The notes under the pieces were generated by a model, which did no database searches, had not been told where the DNA came from, and worked only from the letters and a program-made list of their open reading frames with translations. A stretch of 64,000 nt of DNA from Rhodanobacter sp. (GTDB lineage Bacteria; Pseudomonadota; Gammaproteobacteria; Xanthomonadales; Rhodanobacteraceae): NCBI GenBank assembly GCA_004298045.1, contig SCRM01000010.1, positions 399,762-463,761 of the forward strand, read 5' to 3'. Numbering within the stretch: position 1 is the first letter of the stretch; every line of letters starts with the position of its first letter. Shown piece by piece: positions 8,365 through 16,927 of this stretch. The position numbers and the translations under genes are program-made.

Positions 8365-10707
8365 GTGTCGCGCACCTTGTTCATATCCTCGCCGCTGCGT
8401 CAGCGGTTCCGGCCCTTGTGGTGGCTGGGCATCACCTACCTCATCCTCAGTTTCATCACCCACGTGGCACTGCTGGTGATGAGCGGGCGCAACGTACCGC
8501 TGAACCCGCTGGACTGGTTGTATGCGTTCGGCGTCGGGCTGGGCTACGACCTCGTCACGTTCCTCTATCTGGCCTGGCCGCTGGTGCTTTATCTATGGCT
8601 GGTGCCGACGCGACGCGCGCCGGTCACCGGGGGCGCACGCTGGCTGGCTTGGCTCATCGGCATGGCCGCGCTGTACGGCGCGTGCCTGCTGGCGGTGTTC
8701 CTCTTGTGGCACGTGCACCTCAAGGAATCCTGGCCGCTGCTGGCGGTGTTCCTGTTTTTCCTGCCGCTGCCGGCGCTCAGTTACACCCGCGGCAGTGGCC
8801 AGTGGGGGTTGTACCTGCTTGGCCTCGCACTGCTCTACGGGCTGTTGTTCGTGGCCGCGTCCGAGCTGGTGTTCTGGAACGAGTTCAGCGTGCGCTTCAA
8901 TTTCATCGCGGTGGACTACCTCGTCTACACCACCGAGGTGATCGGCAATATCCGCGAGTCGTATCCGGTCGGCACCTGGCTGGCGCTGCTGGTGGTGCTG
9001 GCGCTGGTGATGTTCATCGCCTCGCGACGCAAATTGCGTGCGCGCGACGACGGCAGCACGCTGTGGCAGCGCGCGCGGGTGCCACTGGTGTGGCTGGTGT
9101 TGACGGTAGCCACAGTGGCCGGCATCAACGGCGAAATGAAGGACCGCACCGCCAACAACTACGTCAACGAGCTTTCCGGCAACGGCATCTATCAGTTCTT
9201 TGCCGCGTTCCGGTCGAGCCACCTGGATTTCAAGAAGTTCTACCGCTCACTGCCGGATGCCGAGGCGTTTGCCCTCGTGCGCAAGGATCTTGCCGCACCA
9301 AATGCCACCTTCATCAGCAACGACCCGCGCGACCTGACGCGCGAGATCCGCGCCGCCGGACCGGAAAAGCACCTGAACGTGGTGCTGATCAGCGTGGAAA
9401 GCCTCTCCGGCGACTACCTCGCCACCTTCGGCAACCAGCAGGGCATCACGCCGTTCCTGGATTCGCTGGTCGGCAAGAGCCTGTTTTTCGACAACCTGTA
9501 TGCCAACGGCACGCGCACGGTGCGCGGGCTCGAAGCACTGTCGCTGTCGGTGCCGCCGACACCGGGTGACTCGCTGGTGCGTGCAAAGGACAACGAAAAC
9601 CTGTTCTCGCTGGCCAGCGTGTTCAATGATCGCGGCTACGTGTCGGAGTTTGTCTACGGCGGCTACGGCTACTTCGACAACATGAATTATTTCTTCGGCC
9701 ACAACGGCTACATCGATGTGGACCGCAGCGCGATTCCGAAGGACATGCCGATCCACAGCCAGAACGTGTGGGGCGTGTCCGACGAGGATCTCTACACCCT
9801 GGCGCTGCGCCAGATGGACCAGATCGCGGGCGAGCACAAGCCGTTCTTCCTGCACATCATGACCACCTCCAACCACCGGCCGTACACCTACCCGGCCGGG
9901 CGGGTGAAGTGGCCGGCGCCCTCGCGCCTGGGCGCGGTGGCCTACACTGACTGGGCGATCAAGGACTTGATCGAGCGCGCGCGCACCAAGCCGTACTTCG
10001 CCAACACGGTGTTCGTGATCACCGCCGACCATTGCGCATCGAGCGCCGGCAAGACCAGCATCCCGATCAACCGTTACCACATCCCGTTGTGGATCTACGC
10101 GCCGAAATGGGTCACCCCGCGCCGGGTGGGGACGCTCATGGGCCAGCTCGACATCCCGCCGACGCTGCTTGGTCTTTTGGACTTCAGCTACCGCTCGCGC
10201 TTCTTTGGCCAGGATGTATTCCAGCGCCCGGCGGACGCGGGCCACGCCTTCCCCGGCACCTACGAAAAACTCGGCTACGTGCACGGCGACACGCTGACCA
10301 TCCTCGAACCGCGCCAGCGCATCGAACAGTTGAAGCCGGACTTTGCGACCGGCGACGCGACCCCGGTCAGCCCGGTCAACCAGTCGCTGCTGGACACCAC
10401 GATCGCCTATTACCAGGTAGCCAGCGATCTGTACCAGCACGGCGGGCTCGCGCGTCGCGCCGCGGACAGCACCAAGGTGGCGCCGCTGCCGACGGCAACG
10501 CCTGCGCCGGCCGCTCCTGCACCGGAGACACCTGCGACCCAGCCTGCGCCTGTGGGCAACGCGGCGCCTGCGGCCAGCGCGACCGTACCGGCCACTGCGA
10601 CGAGCACGGCGGTAAAGCCGGTATCCATGGTTGCGTTGCACGCTGCTCCGTCCATGGCGCCAGCGGCGAGCACGGTCGCGCCTGCCGCTGCGGGTTCGGC
10701 CGGATGA
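8365..10707 (+). CDS. LTA synthase-like membrane sulfatase-fold protein
   Basis: This 780-residue protein has about five N-terminal membrane helices (to about residue 240) and a large periplasmic domain of the alkaline phosphatase/sulfatase superfamily. The candidate catalytic Thr383 lies in ANGTRTVRG, and a metal motif TADH is at 553-556. Gram-positive relatives polymerise glycerol phosphate. Proteobacterial relatives transfer phosphoglycerol or phosphoethanolamine to periplasmic glucans or lipids, so that is the likelier role. After about residue 700 comes a low-complexity Ala/Pro/Thr tail with no known function. The GTG start at 8365 was chosen because GGAG at 8352-8355 precedes it by nine bases and no in-frame ATG lies nearby. 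Confidence 0.88.
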   Translation: MSRTLFISSPLRQRFRPLWWLGITYLILSFITHVALLVMSGRNVPLNPLDWLYAFGVGLGYDLVTFLYLAWPLVLYLWLVPTRRAPVTGGARWLAWLIGMAALYGACLLAVFLLWHVHLKESWPLLAVFLFFLPLPALSYTRGSGQWGLYLLGLALLYGLLFVAASELVFWNEFSVRFNFIAVDYLVYTTEVIGNIRESYPVGTWLALLVVLALVMFIASRRKLRARDDGSTLWQRARVPLVWLVLTVATVAGINGEMKDRTANNYVNELSGNGIYQFFAAFRSSHLDFKKFYRSLPDAEAFALVRKDLAAPNATFISNDPRDLTREIRAAGPEKHLNVVLISVESLSGDYLATFGNQQGITPFLDSLVGKSLFFDNLYANGTRTVRGLEALSLSVPPTPGDSLVRAKDNENLFSLASVFNDRGYVSEFVYGGYGYFDNMNYFFGHNGYIDVDRSAIPKDMPIHSQNVWGVSDEDLYTLALRQMDQIAGEHKPFFLHIMTTSNHRPYTYPAGRVKWPAPSRLGAVAYTDWAIKDLIERARTKPYFANTVFVITADHCASSAGKTSIPINRYHIPLWIYAPKWVTPRRVGTLMGQLDIPPTLLGLLDFSYRSRFFGQDVFQRPADAGHAFPGTYEKLGYVHGDTLTILEPRQRIEQLKPDFATGDATPVSPVNQSLLDTTIAYYQVASDLYQHGGLARRAADSTKVAPLPTATPAPAAPAPETPATQPAPVGNAAPAASATVPATATSTAVKPVSMVALHAAPSMAPAASTVAPAAAGSAG

Positions 10708-10711
10708 CGCC

Positions 10712-10736
10712 AACCGGCGGCGTCACGCCGCCGGTT
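10712..10736. terminator. Bidirectional hairpin between LTA-synthase-like gene and tatC
   Basis: AACCGGCGGCG and CGCCGCCGGTT form a perfect 11-bp stem with loop TCA at 10723-10725. The genes converge here. The loop is exactly the stop codon of tatC read on the minus strand. A T-run is weak on both sides, so it may act as a 3'-end stabiliser rather than a strong intrinsic terminator. Confidence 0.55.
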
Positions 10737-11490
10737 TCGCGTCGACCTTCGCCGGCACCAGCCAGCGCACGGCCAAGATGCCAAGCTCATAGAGCAGCGT
10801 CATCGGCACCGCCAGCATCACCATCGAGGTGACGTCCGGCGGGGTCAGCACGGCGGCAATCGCGAATGCGCCGACGATCGCGTAGCGCCGTGCGCTGCGC
10901 AGCCTGGCCACATCGACCACGCCCACCGCCGCCAGGATCACCACCGCCACCGGCACCTCGAAACACAGGCCGAAGGCGAAGAACATCAGCATCACGAAAT
11001 CGAGGTAATGCGTGATGTCGGTCATCATCTCCACCCCGGCCGGCGTCACTGCGGTGAGAAACCGGAACGCCGCCGGCAGCACCAGAAAATACGCAAATGC
11101 GCAGCCGCAGTAGAACAGCACCATCGCCGCCAGCAGCAGCGGTCGCGCCAGGCGCTTTTCGCGCTTGTACAGGCCGGGGCTGACGAACGCCCACAGCTGG
11201 TAGACGATCACCGGCATGCTGATGAACAGCGCGGTGTAGAACGCGAGCTTCAGCGGCGTGAGGAACGGGCTGGTGACCTGGGTGGCAATGAGATGCGCGC
11301 CCTGCGGCAGGCGCGCCACCAACGGCGCGGCCAGCTCCGCATACAGCCGGTTGGCGAACGGCACCAGCGCCAGCAGCACCACCAGCACGCACGCGGCCGC
11401 CTTCAGCAGCCGCGAGCGCAGCTCGATCAGGTGCGAAATGATGCCTTCCTGCAGGTCGCTGCCGAGGCCGTCGGGTTCAGGCTCCGCCAT
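10723..11490 (-). CDS. tatC: Sec-independent translocase subunit TatC
   Basis: This 255-residue inner-membrane protein has six hydrophobic segments. Near the N terminus it shows SHLIELRSRLLKA, the conserved cytosolic region that binds twin-arginine signal peptides, and further on the TatC-typical stretches SPFLTPLK and LCFEVPV. Together with TatB it forms the receptor that exports folded proteins. It is the last gene of tatABC and overlaps tatB by 14 bases. Its stop codon lies in the loop of a hairpin. Confidence 0.97.
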   Translation of the reverse strand: MAEPEPDGLGSDLQEGIISHLIELRSRLLKAAACVLVVLLALVPFANRLYAELAAPLVARLPQGAHLIATQVTSPFLTPLKLAFYTALFISMPVIVYQLWAFVSPGLYKREKRLARPLLLAAMVLFYCGCAFAYFLVLPAAFRFLTAVTPAGVEMMTDITHYLDFVMLMFFAFGLCFEVPVAVVILAAVGVVDVARLRSARRYAIVGAFAIAAVLTPPDVTSMVMLAVPMTLLYELGILAVRWLVPAKVDAKPAA

Positions 11491-11911
11491 GCGCGCCTCC
11501 CTTGCCGGCGGCGTGCGGCATCGCCAGCGGCAGCTCCTGTTGCGGATCGGGCTCGGCCGGCGGCTCCGGTTCCGGCGGCGGCTCCGAGGTCAGCTCCATG
11601 GGCGCGGGTTCCGCCACTGCCTCGCGCATATCGTTGCCCGCCTGCTTCACCGCGGTTTCCACCGCGCCGACCGATTGCCGAAAATCGTCCTGCGCGGCTT
11701 CGGCGCGCGCCGCGGCCTCGCGCGCGGCGCGGCGGATCTCCTCCACCTCCAGCTCGCGCTCCACCTCGGAGCGCACGCTGTCCCAGCCGCTGCGCATGCG
11801 GCGCAGCAGCGCGCCGGCGGTACGCGCGGCACCGGGCAGTTTCTCCGGGCCCAGCACGATCAGTGCCACCAGCGCCAGCAGCACCAGCTTGGCGAAGCTG
11901 ATCTCGATCAT
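11477..11911 (-). CDS. tatB: Sec-independent translocase subunit TatB
   Basis: This 144-residue protein has one N-terminal membrane helix (about residues 5-20) with the Tat-typical LGPEKLP turn, then an amphipathic and highly charged helix (about 30-90), then a Pro/Glu-rich tail with repeated EP units. The LGPEKLP turn distinguishes it from TatA, which has FGTKKI here. It partners TatC in recognising twin-arginine precursors. It sits 18 bases after tatA and overlaps tatC by 14 bases. Confidence 0.95.
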   Translation of the reverse strand: MIEISFAKLVLLALVALIVLGPEKLPGAARTAGALLRRMRSGWDSVRSEVERELEVEEIRRAAREAAARAEAAQDDFRQSVGAVETAVKQAGNDMREAVAEPAPMELTSEPPPEPEPPAEPDPQQELPLAMPHAAGKGGAHGGA

Positions 11912-11929
11912 CGCCGACGCCTGCCGCGG

Positions 11930-12193
11930 CTACTTCGACTCGTGCGTGTCGTGCTGCTCCTGCGCGCTGGGCTGCGCCGGGCCGGGGCTCGGGCTCGGCG
12001 CATCGGCGCGCAATTTTTCCTGCTCCGCCGGCGTCGGCTTGGACTTGTCGTCGTCCTCGCCGTGCATCGCCTTCTTGAACCCGCGCACGGCGTTGCCGAG
12101 GTCGGAGCCGATGTTGCCGATCTTCTTGGTGCCGAACACCAGCACCACGATGAGCAGAAGCAGGAGCCAGTGCCAGATGCTGTCGAAACCCAT
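11930..12193 (-). CDS. tatA: Sec-independent translocase subunit TatA
   Basis: This 87-residue protein has a short N-terminal membrane helix, the FGTKKI hinge, an amphipathic helix ([16 protein letters not shown]) and a polar, Pro/Gln-rich tail. TatA oligomers form the pore or weaken the membrane for folded-protein export. ATG 12193 is preceded by GAGG five bases upstream on the minus strand and gives the usual length. It is the first gene of tatABC. Confidence 0.95.
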   Translation of the reverse strand: MGFDSIWHWLLLLLIVVLVFGTKKIGNIGSDLGNAVRGFKKAMHGEDDDKSKPTPAEQEKLRADAPSPSPGPAQPSAQEQHDTHESK

Positions 12194-12270
12194 GTCAACC
12201 TCGGTTGGAGGGGGCGGAAACGGCGCCGCCCGCAATACCGCGATCTTCGCACATGGCCCGTACCGGCGCG

Positions 12271-12960
12271 TTATTTCGCGGTGTATTCCTCCAGCGTGTC
12301 GCGAAACTTCACCACATCCGGCGGCACGTTCTGAACCCCGCCCTCGAAAATGCGGCGCGGCGTGATGTCCTTGCCGTACACCTCGGCGTTGGCGTCATAG
12401 TCGATCCGCAGCGCGCCGCCGTTGATCGCGGCACCGGCGAACAGGCCGCGCGAGCGCGAGTAGGAGTAGATCTCGGCCTTCATGTTCTGGTCGGTGTCAG
12501 CGCTGGCGCTGCGCCCGACCGGGCCGGCGGCGGCGGTGGCATCCACGCCGAAGGTGAATTTGCCGTTCACGATGGTATCGACGCCGTGCTGCGTGCGGAA
12601 CACCAGCACCACGTCAGTCGAGGACACGCCGATCTGGAACCCGACGCTGGCGCCGGTCAGCGTGATGAAGCTCGGATCGGACCAGGTGCCGTCGGCACGC
12701 TTCACCGAAATCAGCCCCTCGCCGCGGCGCCCGCCGAAGATGAAACCAGCCTTGAGCAGACTCGGGATCACCGCGATCGCACGCGCCTCCTTCAGCAGGT
12801 CGGACGGGATCGACTTGTCCGGCGACTGCTCGATGGTGTTCAGCACTTCGACCGCGTTGTGCACGCGCACCAGCGGCGGGTCTTCCGCCTGCGCGGCGGC
12901 AACCGGCAACAGCAGCGCGGCAGCCAGCAGGAGCAGGGGATGCAGGGGCCTCTTGGACAT
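12271..12960 (-). CDS. YSC84/SYLF-like exported protein
   Basis: This 229-residue protein has a cleavable signal peptide (about residues 1-25, ending AAQA). The body matches the lipid-binding YSC84/SYLF type: [21 protein letters not shown] followed by RRGEG, and later [18 protein letters not shown]. Eukaryotic SYLF domains bind phosphoinositides; the bacterial exported versions have no settled role. ATG 12960 is supported by GGAG six bases upstream on the minus strand. It is divergent from hemH with 71 bases between them, which must hold both promoters. Confidence 0.9.
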   Translation of the reverse strand: MSKRPLHPLLLLAAALLLPVAAAQAEDPPLVRVHNAVEVLNTIEQSPDKSIPSDLLKEARAIAVIPSLLKAGFIFGGRRGEGLISVKRADGTWSDPSFITLTGASVGFQIGVSSTDVVLVFRTQHGVDTIVNGKFTFGVDATAAAGPVGRSASADTDQNMKAEIYSYSRSRGLFAGAAINGGALRIDYDANAEVYGKDITPRRIFEGGVQNVPPDVVKFRDTLEEYTAK

Positions 12961-13031
12961 GGGCAACTCCGTCATGGAAGGGGGAACATGCAGCGGGACG
13001 CCACCACGCTTGTGGCAAACTCGACGCCACG

Positions 13032-14069
13032 ATGCCTGACCACAATCACTATACCGGCGCCGATGCGGCGTCCAGCACGGCACCGGCGACCGGCGTTCAG
13101 ACTGCCGTGCTGCTGGTGAACCTTGGCACACCGACCGCACCCACCGCCGCTGCGGTGCGGCCGTATCTCGCCGAGTTCCTCTCCGACCCGCGCGTGATCG
13201 AACTGCCGCGCTGGCAATGGTGGCCGATCCTGCACGGCATCATCCTGCGCGTGCGGCCCAAACGCTCGGCGCATGCCTACGGACGCATCTGGGATGCGCA
13301 AGGTTCCCCGCTGCGCTGGCACAGCGAAGCGCTCGCCCGCGCGCTGCAGGCGGAGCTGGGCGACGAGGTGCGGGTCGCGCTGGCGATGCGCTACGGCCAG
13401 CCGGCCGTGGCGCCGACCATCGCCGAGCTGCAGCGCGACGGCGTGCGCCGGTTGCTGGTGCTGCCGCTCTACCCGCAATACTCGGCCACCTCGATCGGCT
13501 CGGTGATCGACGCCGTCGCCGACGCGATGAAAGCCCTGCGCTGGCCGCCGGAGCTGCGGCTCATCAACGGCTACCACGACGACACCGGGCACATCGACGC
13601 CTTGGCCAGCTCGATCGAACGCTGGTGGGCCACGAACGGTCGCGGCGAAAAACTGCTGATCTCGTTCCACGGCATCCCCGAGCGCTACGCGCGTGCCGGC
13701 GACCCCTACCCCGAGCAATGCCGCGCCACCGCGCACCTGCTCGCCAGCCGCCTGCAGCTTGCCGCTGAACAGTGGACGCTGAGCTTCCAGTCGCGGCTCG
13801 GTCGCGAGCGCTGGCTGTCGCCCTACACCGACGCCACCGTGCGCAAGCTGGCTGCCGACGGGGTGAAGAAACTCGACGTCGTGTGCCCCGGCTTTGCGGT
13901 GGACTGCCTCGAGACGCTGGAAGAAATCGGCATGCAAAACCGCGACTTCTTCCTTGCGGCCGGCGGCACGGCGCTGCGCTACATCCCGGCGTTGAACACC
14001 AGCCCCACGCAAATCGCCAGCCTCGCCGCGCTGCTGCGCCGCCACCTTGGCGGCTGGCTCGCGCCGTGA
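13032..14069 (+). CDS. hemH: Ferrochelatase
   Basis: This 345-residue enzyme inserts Fe2+ into protoporphyrin IX, the last step of protoheme synthesis. Visible signatures are VLLVNLGTP at about residue 26, the LPLYPQYS motif, the catalytic His213 in ISFHGIPER and the conserved acidic CLETLEEI segment near the C terminus. Length is normal. The N terminus has an unconserved extension of about 20 residues. It is followed with a GTGA overlap by an alpha/beta hydrolase gene. Confidence 0.97.
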   Translation: MPDHNHYTGADAASSTAPATGVQTAVLLVNLGTPTAPTAAAVRPYLAEFLSDPRVIELPRWQWWPILHGIILRVRPKRSAHAYGRIWDAQGSPLRWHSEALARALQAELGDEVRVALAMRYGQPAVAPTIAELQRDGVRRLLVLPLYPQYSATSIGSVIDAVADAMKALRWPPELRLINGYHDDTGHIDALASSIERWWATNGRGEKLLISFHGIPERYARAGDPYPEQCRATAHLLASRLQLAAEQWTLSFQSRLGRERWLSPYTDATVRKLAADGVKKLDVVCPGFAVDCLETLEEIGMQNRDFFLAAGGTALRYIPALNTSPTQIASLAALLRRHLGGWLAP

Positions 14070-14908
14070 GCGCGCCGCGCGAGCGGCGCATCGCCTTGCC
14101 GCAAGGCGACCTGGCGGCGCTGACCTGGGGCGATCCGGCCGCACCGCCGCTGGTGGCCTTGCACGGCTGGCTCGACAACGCGGCGAGTTTTGCCCTGCTG
14201 GCGCCGCTCCTGGCCGAGCGGCATCACGTCATCGCCCTCGACCTGCCCGGCCACGGCGCCAGCGCCCATGTGGCCCCCGGCGCGCACTACCACTACGTCG
14301 ACTACGTACGCACAGTGCTGGCGGCGCTGGACGCGCAGGACCTCGCGCACTGCACGCTGCTCGGCCACTCGCTCGGCGCCGGCATCGCCGCACTGGTGGC
14401 CGCCGCCGCGCCGCAACGCATCAACCGCCTGTTTCTGATCGAAGGCCTCGGCCCGCTGGCCGACGACGGCAGCCGCACGCTGGAACGCTACCGCAACGCG
14501 CTGGCCAAACCGGTGGCGGACGGCAAGGGACTGCGCACGTTTGCCAGCATCGACCAAGCAGTCAGTGCCCGCACCATGGCCACCGGTCTGCGCGCAGAAC
14601 TGGCGCGCCCCATCGTCGAACGCGGCCTGCGCCAAGCCGCCGAGGGCTGGCAATGGCGCAGCGACCCGCGCCTCGCCCGCGCCAGCGCCATCCGCCTCGC
14701 CGAAAGCCAGGTGCGCGCGCTGCTGGCCGGCATCGCAGCGCCCACCGCCCTGCTGCTCGCCACGCCGGCCACGCCCTACCTGCCTTCCGCGCTGATGCAG
14801 GCGCGCGCCGCCTGCGTGGCGCGCATCACCGTCGACACCCTTGCCGGCGGGCACCACTTGCAGCTGGAACATCCCGCGGCCGTGGCGCAATGGCTGATGG
14901 GAACGTGA
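14066..14908 (+). CDS. Alpha/beta-fold hydrolase
   Basis: This 280-residue alpha/beta hydrolase has the oxyanion motif LHGWLDN, the nucleophile elbow GHSLG with Ser102, and a C-terminal catalytic His in GGHHLQLEHP. The substrate is unknown; candidates are esters, lactones or thioesters. The GTG start shares bases with the hemH stop (GTGA), so translation is probably coupled to ferrochelatase. No ATG gives the full domain. A link to haem metabolism rests on position only. Confidence 0.88.
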   Translation: MSAPRERRIALPQGDLAALTWGDPAAPPLVALHGWLDNAASFALLAPLLAERHHVIALDLPGHGASAHVAPGAHYHYVDYVRTVLAALDAQDLAHCTLLGHSLGAGIAALVAAAAPQRINRLFLIEGLGPLADDGSRTLERYRNALAKPVADGKGLRTFASIDQAVSARTMATGLRAELARPIVERGLRQAAEGWQWRSDPRLARASAIRLAESQVRALLAGIAAPTALLLATPATPYLPSALMQARAACVARITVDTLAGGHHLQLEHPAAVAQWLMGT

Positions 14909-15530
14909 AGACCAAGGGCAGAGCCGGCCTCTACCATCTGCCCCCAGCACCACGCCCCCCCCATCAAGCCGACTGCGACCCCTCGCCATCGGCTCAGGTT
15001 CCGGCCCCCGTGGCGGCGCGGATGCCTGATGAAAGGCCCCGCCCCCTGGTGCTTCCGCGCAGCTCGTCAACAAGTGACGGACTTAGTCATTAGTCGTATT
15101 TGTTTCAAAGCGCGAAATACGTCACATTTTTGTATGATGACAACGTGACGGCCGTCACATTAACCGGCGTTCAGCGTCCCGTTAGGAACGCATACGCCGT
15201 CGTTGGCGAGAATCGTCGGACAAGACTGTCGTTTCTGGCGGAACGATGACAGGGACAAGTCACCCGCCGTACTTGAGGTGAAACGCTGACGTCCTTATCG
15301 CCGCCTCCCACCATCGCATCAAGCCCACGCACTGCGCTGCGCATGCAGTCATTCGCCACCGTGTGGCTCACCACATTTTGATCCAGCGCGCGCGCGGCAC
15401 GGCGATTGCTTAGTCCGCGTCTGACAGCCTTGCGCTTCGAGCCGAGGGGTGGACAGCCACCGCGAGCCGGTCGGGGAGACCACGGCAAGCTGCTCAAAAC
15501 CCATTCCATACCTGCCACCAAGGAAACATC
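14909..15530 (+). other. Gene-free leader region before the fimbrial operon
   Basis: These 622 bases hold no credible coding frame. They include an AT-richer patch at about 15080-15165 that looks like a promoter zone. It contains TATGAT at 15133-15138 without a good -35, then the CRP-like palindrome at 15144-15159. From there to the pilin start are about 370 bases with several short inverted repeats, for example GCGTTC/GAACGC around 15168-15189 and CTGTC/GACAG around 15216-15252. A long structured 5' leader is likely. I could not match it to a named riboswitch. Confidence 0.5.
15144..15159. promoter_or_regulatory. CRP/Clp-like binding site
   Basis: CGTGACGGCCGTCACA matches the CRP-family consensus TGTGA-N6-TCACA in nine of ten positions, and its core GTGACGGCCGTCAC is a perfect 14-bp palindrome. 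In xanthomonads the CRP homologue Clp recognises this type of site and controls surface structures. It lies about 370 bases before the fimbrial pilin gene. The match and symmetry are seen; binding is inferred. Confidence 0.55.
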
Positions 15531-16085
15531 ATGAGCAAATCGCTACTTTCCGCTGCTTTGGTCGCCGCTCTTGGCACCTTCGCGTTCATCCCGTCGGCCC
15601 AGGCGGCCACCGCCATCGACGGCACCATCACCATCAACGGCCAGGTGGTGGCCGCCACCTGCACAGTCGCCGTCAACGGCACCAGTGGCGGCAACGGCAC
15701 CGTGGTGCTGAAGCCCGCTCCGACCAGCGCGCTGGCCGCCGCCGCCGCCACCTATGGCGACATGCCGTTCACCATCGCCGTGACCGGCTGCGACTCCAGC
15801 CTCAACGGCAAGACCGTGACCCCGTACTGGAGCGGCACCAACGTCAACGGCAGCGGCCGCCTGAACAGCACCGGCACGGCAAACAACGTCAACCTGCAGC
15901 TGCTGAACAGTGACGACAGCACGGCCATCGCCCTGAACGGCGCCGAAGGCAACCAGGGCACGTCTAGCGCCACCGTTGCGAGCCAAGCGGCCACGATGAC
16001 CTACTACGCTCGCTACTACGCCACCGGCGCGGCTACCGCCGGTACCGTCAGCAGCACGGTCGACTACACGCTGATCTACCAGTAA
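15531..16085 (+). CDS. Type 1 fimbrial major subunit (chaperone-usher pilin)
   Basis: This 184-residue secreted pilin has a signal peptide ending SAQA (residues 1-25), a mature start rich in alternating hydrophobic residues that would act as the donor strand, a cysteine pair (Cys44 and Cys87), and the C-terminal YTLIYQ with the penultimate Tyr typical of chaperone-usher subunits. AGGA eight bases before ATG 15531 is the ribosome site. It is the first gene of the fimbrial operon, separated by 101 bases from the chaperone gene, which fits a highly expressed major subunit. The protein is Ala/Thr/Asn-rich, as usual for pilins. Confidence 0.9.
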   Translation: MSKSLLSAALVAALGTFAFIPSAQAATAIDGTITINGQVVAATCTVAVNGTSGGNGTVVLKPAPTSALAAAAATYGDMPFTIAVTGCDSSLNGKTVTPYWSGTNVNGSGRLNSTGTANNVNLQLLNSDDSTAIALNGAEGNQGTSSATVASQAATMTYYARYYATGAATAGTVSSTVDYTLIYQ

Positions 16086-16186
16086 GCGACTACCGTCGCC
16101 CGCACTCCGTCGCGGCACTGCCGCCGCGACGGAGCTGTATCCAGCCGGCGCCATGCTGAGCTCATCCCTGCCGGAGCACCTCCCCA

Positions 16187-16927
16187 ATGAAGCCTTTCAA
16201 CCTTGCGGCCCGTGCTGCGGCGATCGCCGTGTGCCTGTGTATGGCAACCACGGCCCGCGCCGGCGTCGTCATCGGCGGCACCCGCGTCGTGTTCGCGGCC
16301 CAGCAGGGCGAAGCCACCGTGCGCCTGACCAACGAGAACAATTACGCGGCGCTGGTCGAGGCGTGGATCGATACCGGCAACCTCAAATCGACCCCGAACA
16401 GCGTGAGCACGCCCTTCCTGATCACGCCGCCGCTGTTCCGCATGGATCAGCACAAGGACCAAAGCCTGCGGATCATCTACACCCAGGGTTCCCAGCCACT
16501 GCCGATCGACCGCGAGTCGCTGTTCTGGCTGAACGTGCTCGAGATCCCGCCGAGGCCCACTGCGGCGCAGACCGCCGGCCAGAATTACCTGCAGTTCGCG
16601 ATACGTTCGCGGCTGAAACTGTTCTATCGCCCGGCCAGCTTGCCGGGCAGCGCGATGAAGGCCCCCGACCAGCTGAGCTTCACCGCCCGGGGCGCCACGC
16701 TGGTCGTGCACAACCCCACGCCGTACTACGTCACGATCAGCAGCCTTTCGCTCGGCGCTAACACCAAGCCGATCGAGGACGCCAGCGGCATGGTCGCACC
16801 GTTCGGCGACCTGCGCCTGCCGCTGAAGGGCCACGCGCAGGCACCATCCGTCGGCACACCGGTCGCGTTCACCACCATCGACGACTACGGCGCGGCTGAT
16901 GCCCACAAGGGCACCGTGGCGCCGTGA
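16187..16927 (+). CDS. Periplasmic fimbrial chaperone (PapD/FimC family)
   Basis: This 246-residue protein has a signal peptide ending TARA and two immunoglobulin-like domains. It keeps pilin subunits soluble by lending them a strand and hands them to the usher. The family signature is visible as SLFWLNVLEIPPR, and the N-terminal domain has GTRVVF. The Arg in TVRL and the Lys in FAIRSRLKLFYRP are the expected subunit-carboxylate anchors. It lies 101 bases after the pilin gene, and its stop overlaps the usher start (GTGA). Confidence 0.95.
   Translation: MKPFNLAARAAAIAVCLCMATTARAGVVIGGTRVVFAAQQGEATVRLTNENNYAALVEAWIDTGNLKSTPNSVSTPFLITPPLFRMDQHKDQSLRIIYTQGSQPLPIDRESLFWLNVLEIPPRPTAAQTAGQNYLQFAIRSRLKLFYRPASLPGSAMKAPDQLSFTARGATLVVHNPTPYYVTISSLSLGANTKPIEDASGMVAPFGDLRLPLKGHAQAPSVGTPVAFTTIDDYGAADAHKGTVAP

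Noticed and set aside
4780..8463. A 1227-codon open frame on the minus strand
   Set aside because: It lies opposite slt and cca, has no recognisable domain and is rich in Arg, Gln and Gly, as expected for the antisense of high-GC genes.
15180..15530. A cyclic di-GMP (GEMM) riboswitch in the fimbrial leader
   Set aside because: Words such as GCCAC and AGCCGG occur, but the conserved GACGCAAAGC-type core is missing. Only a covariance search could revive it.
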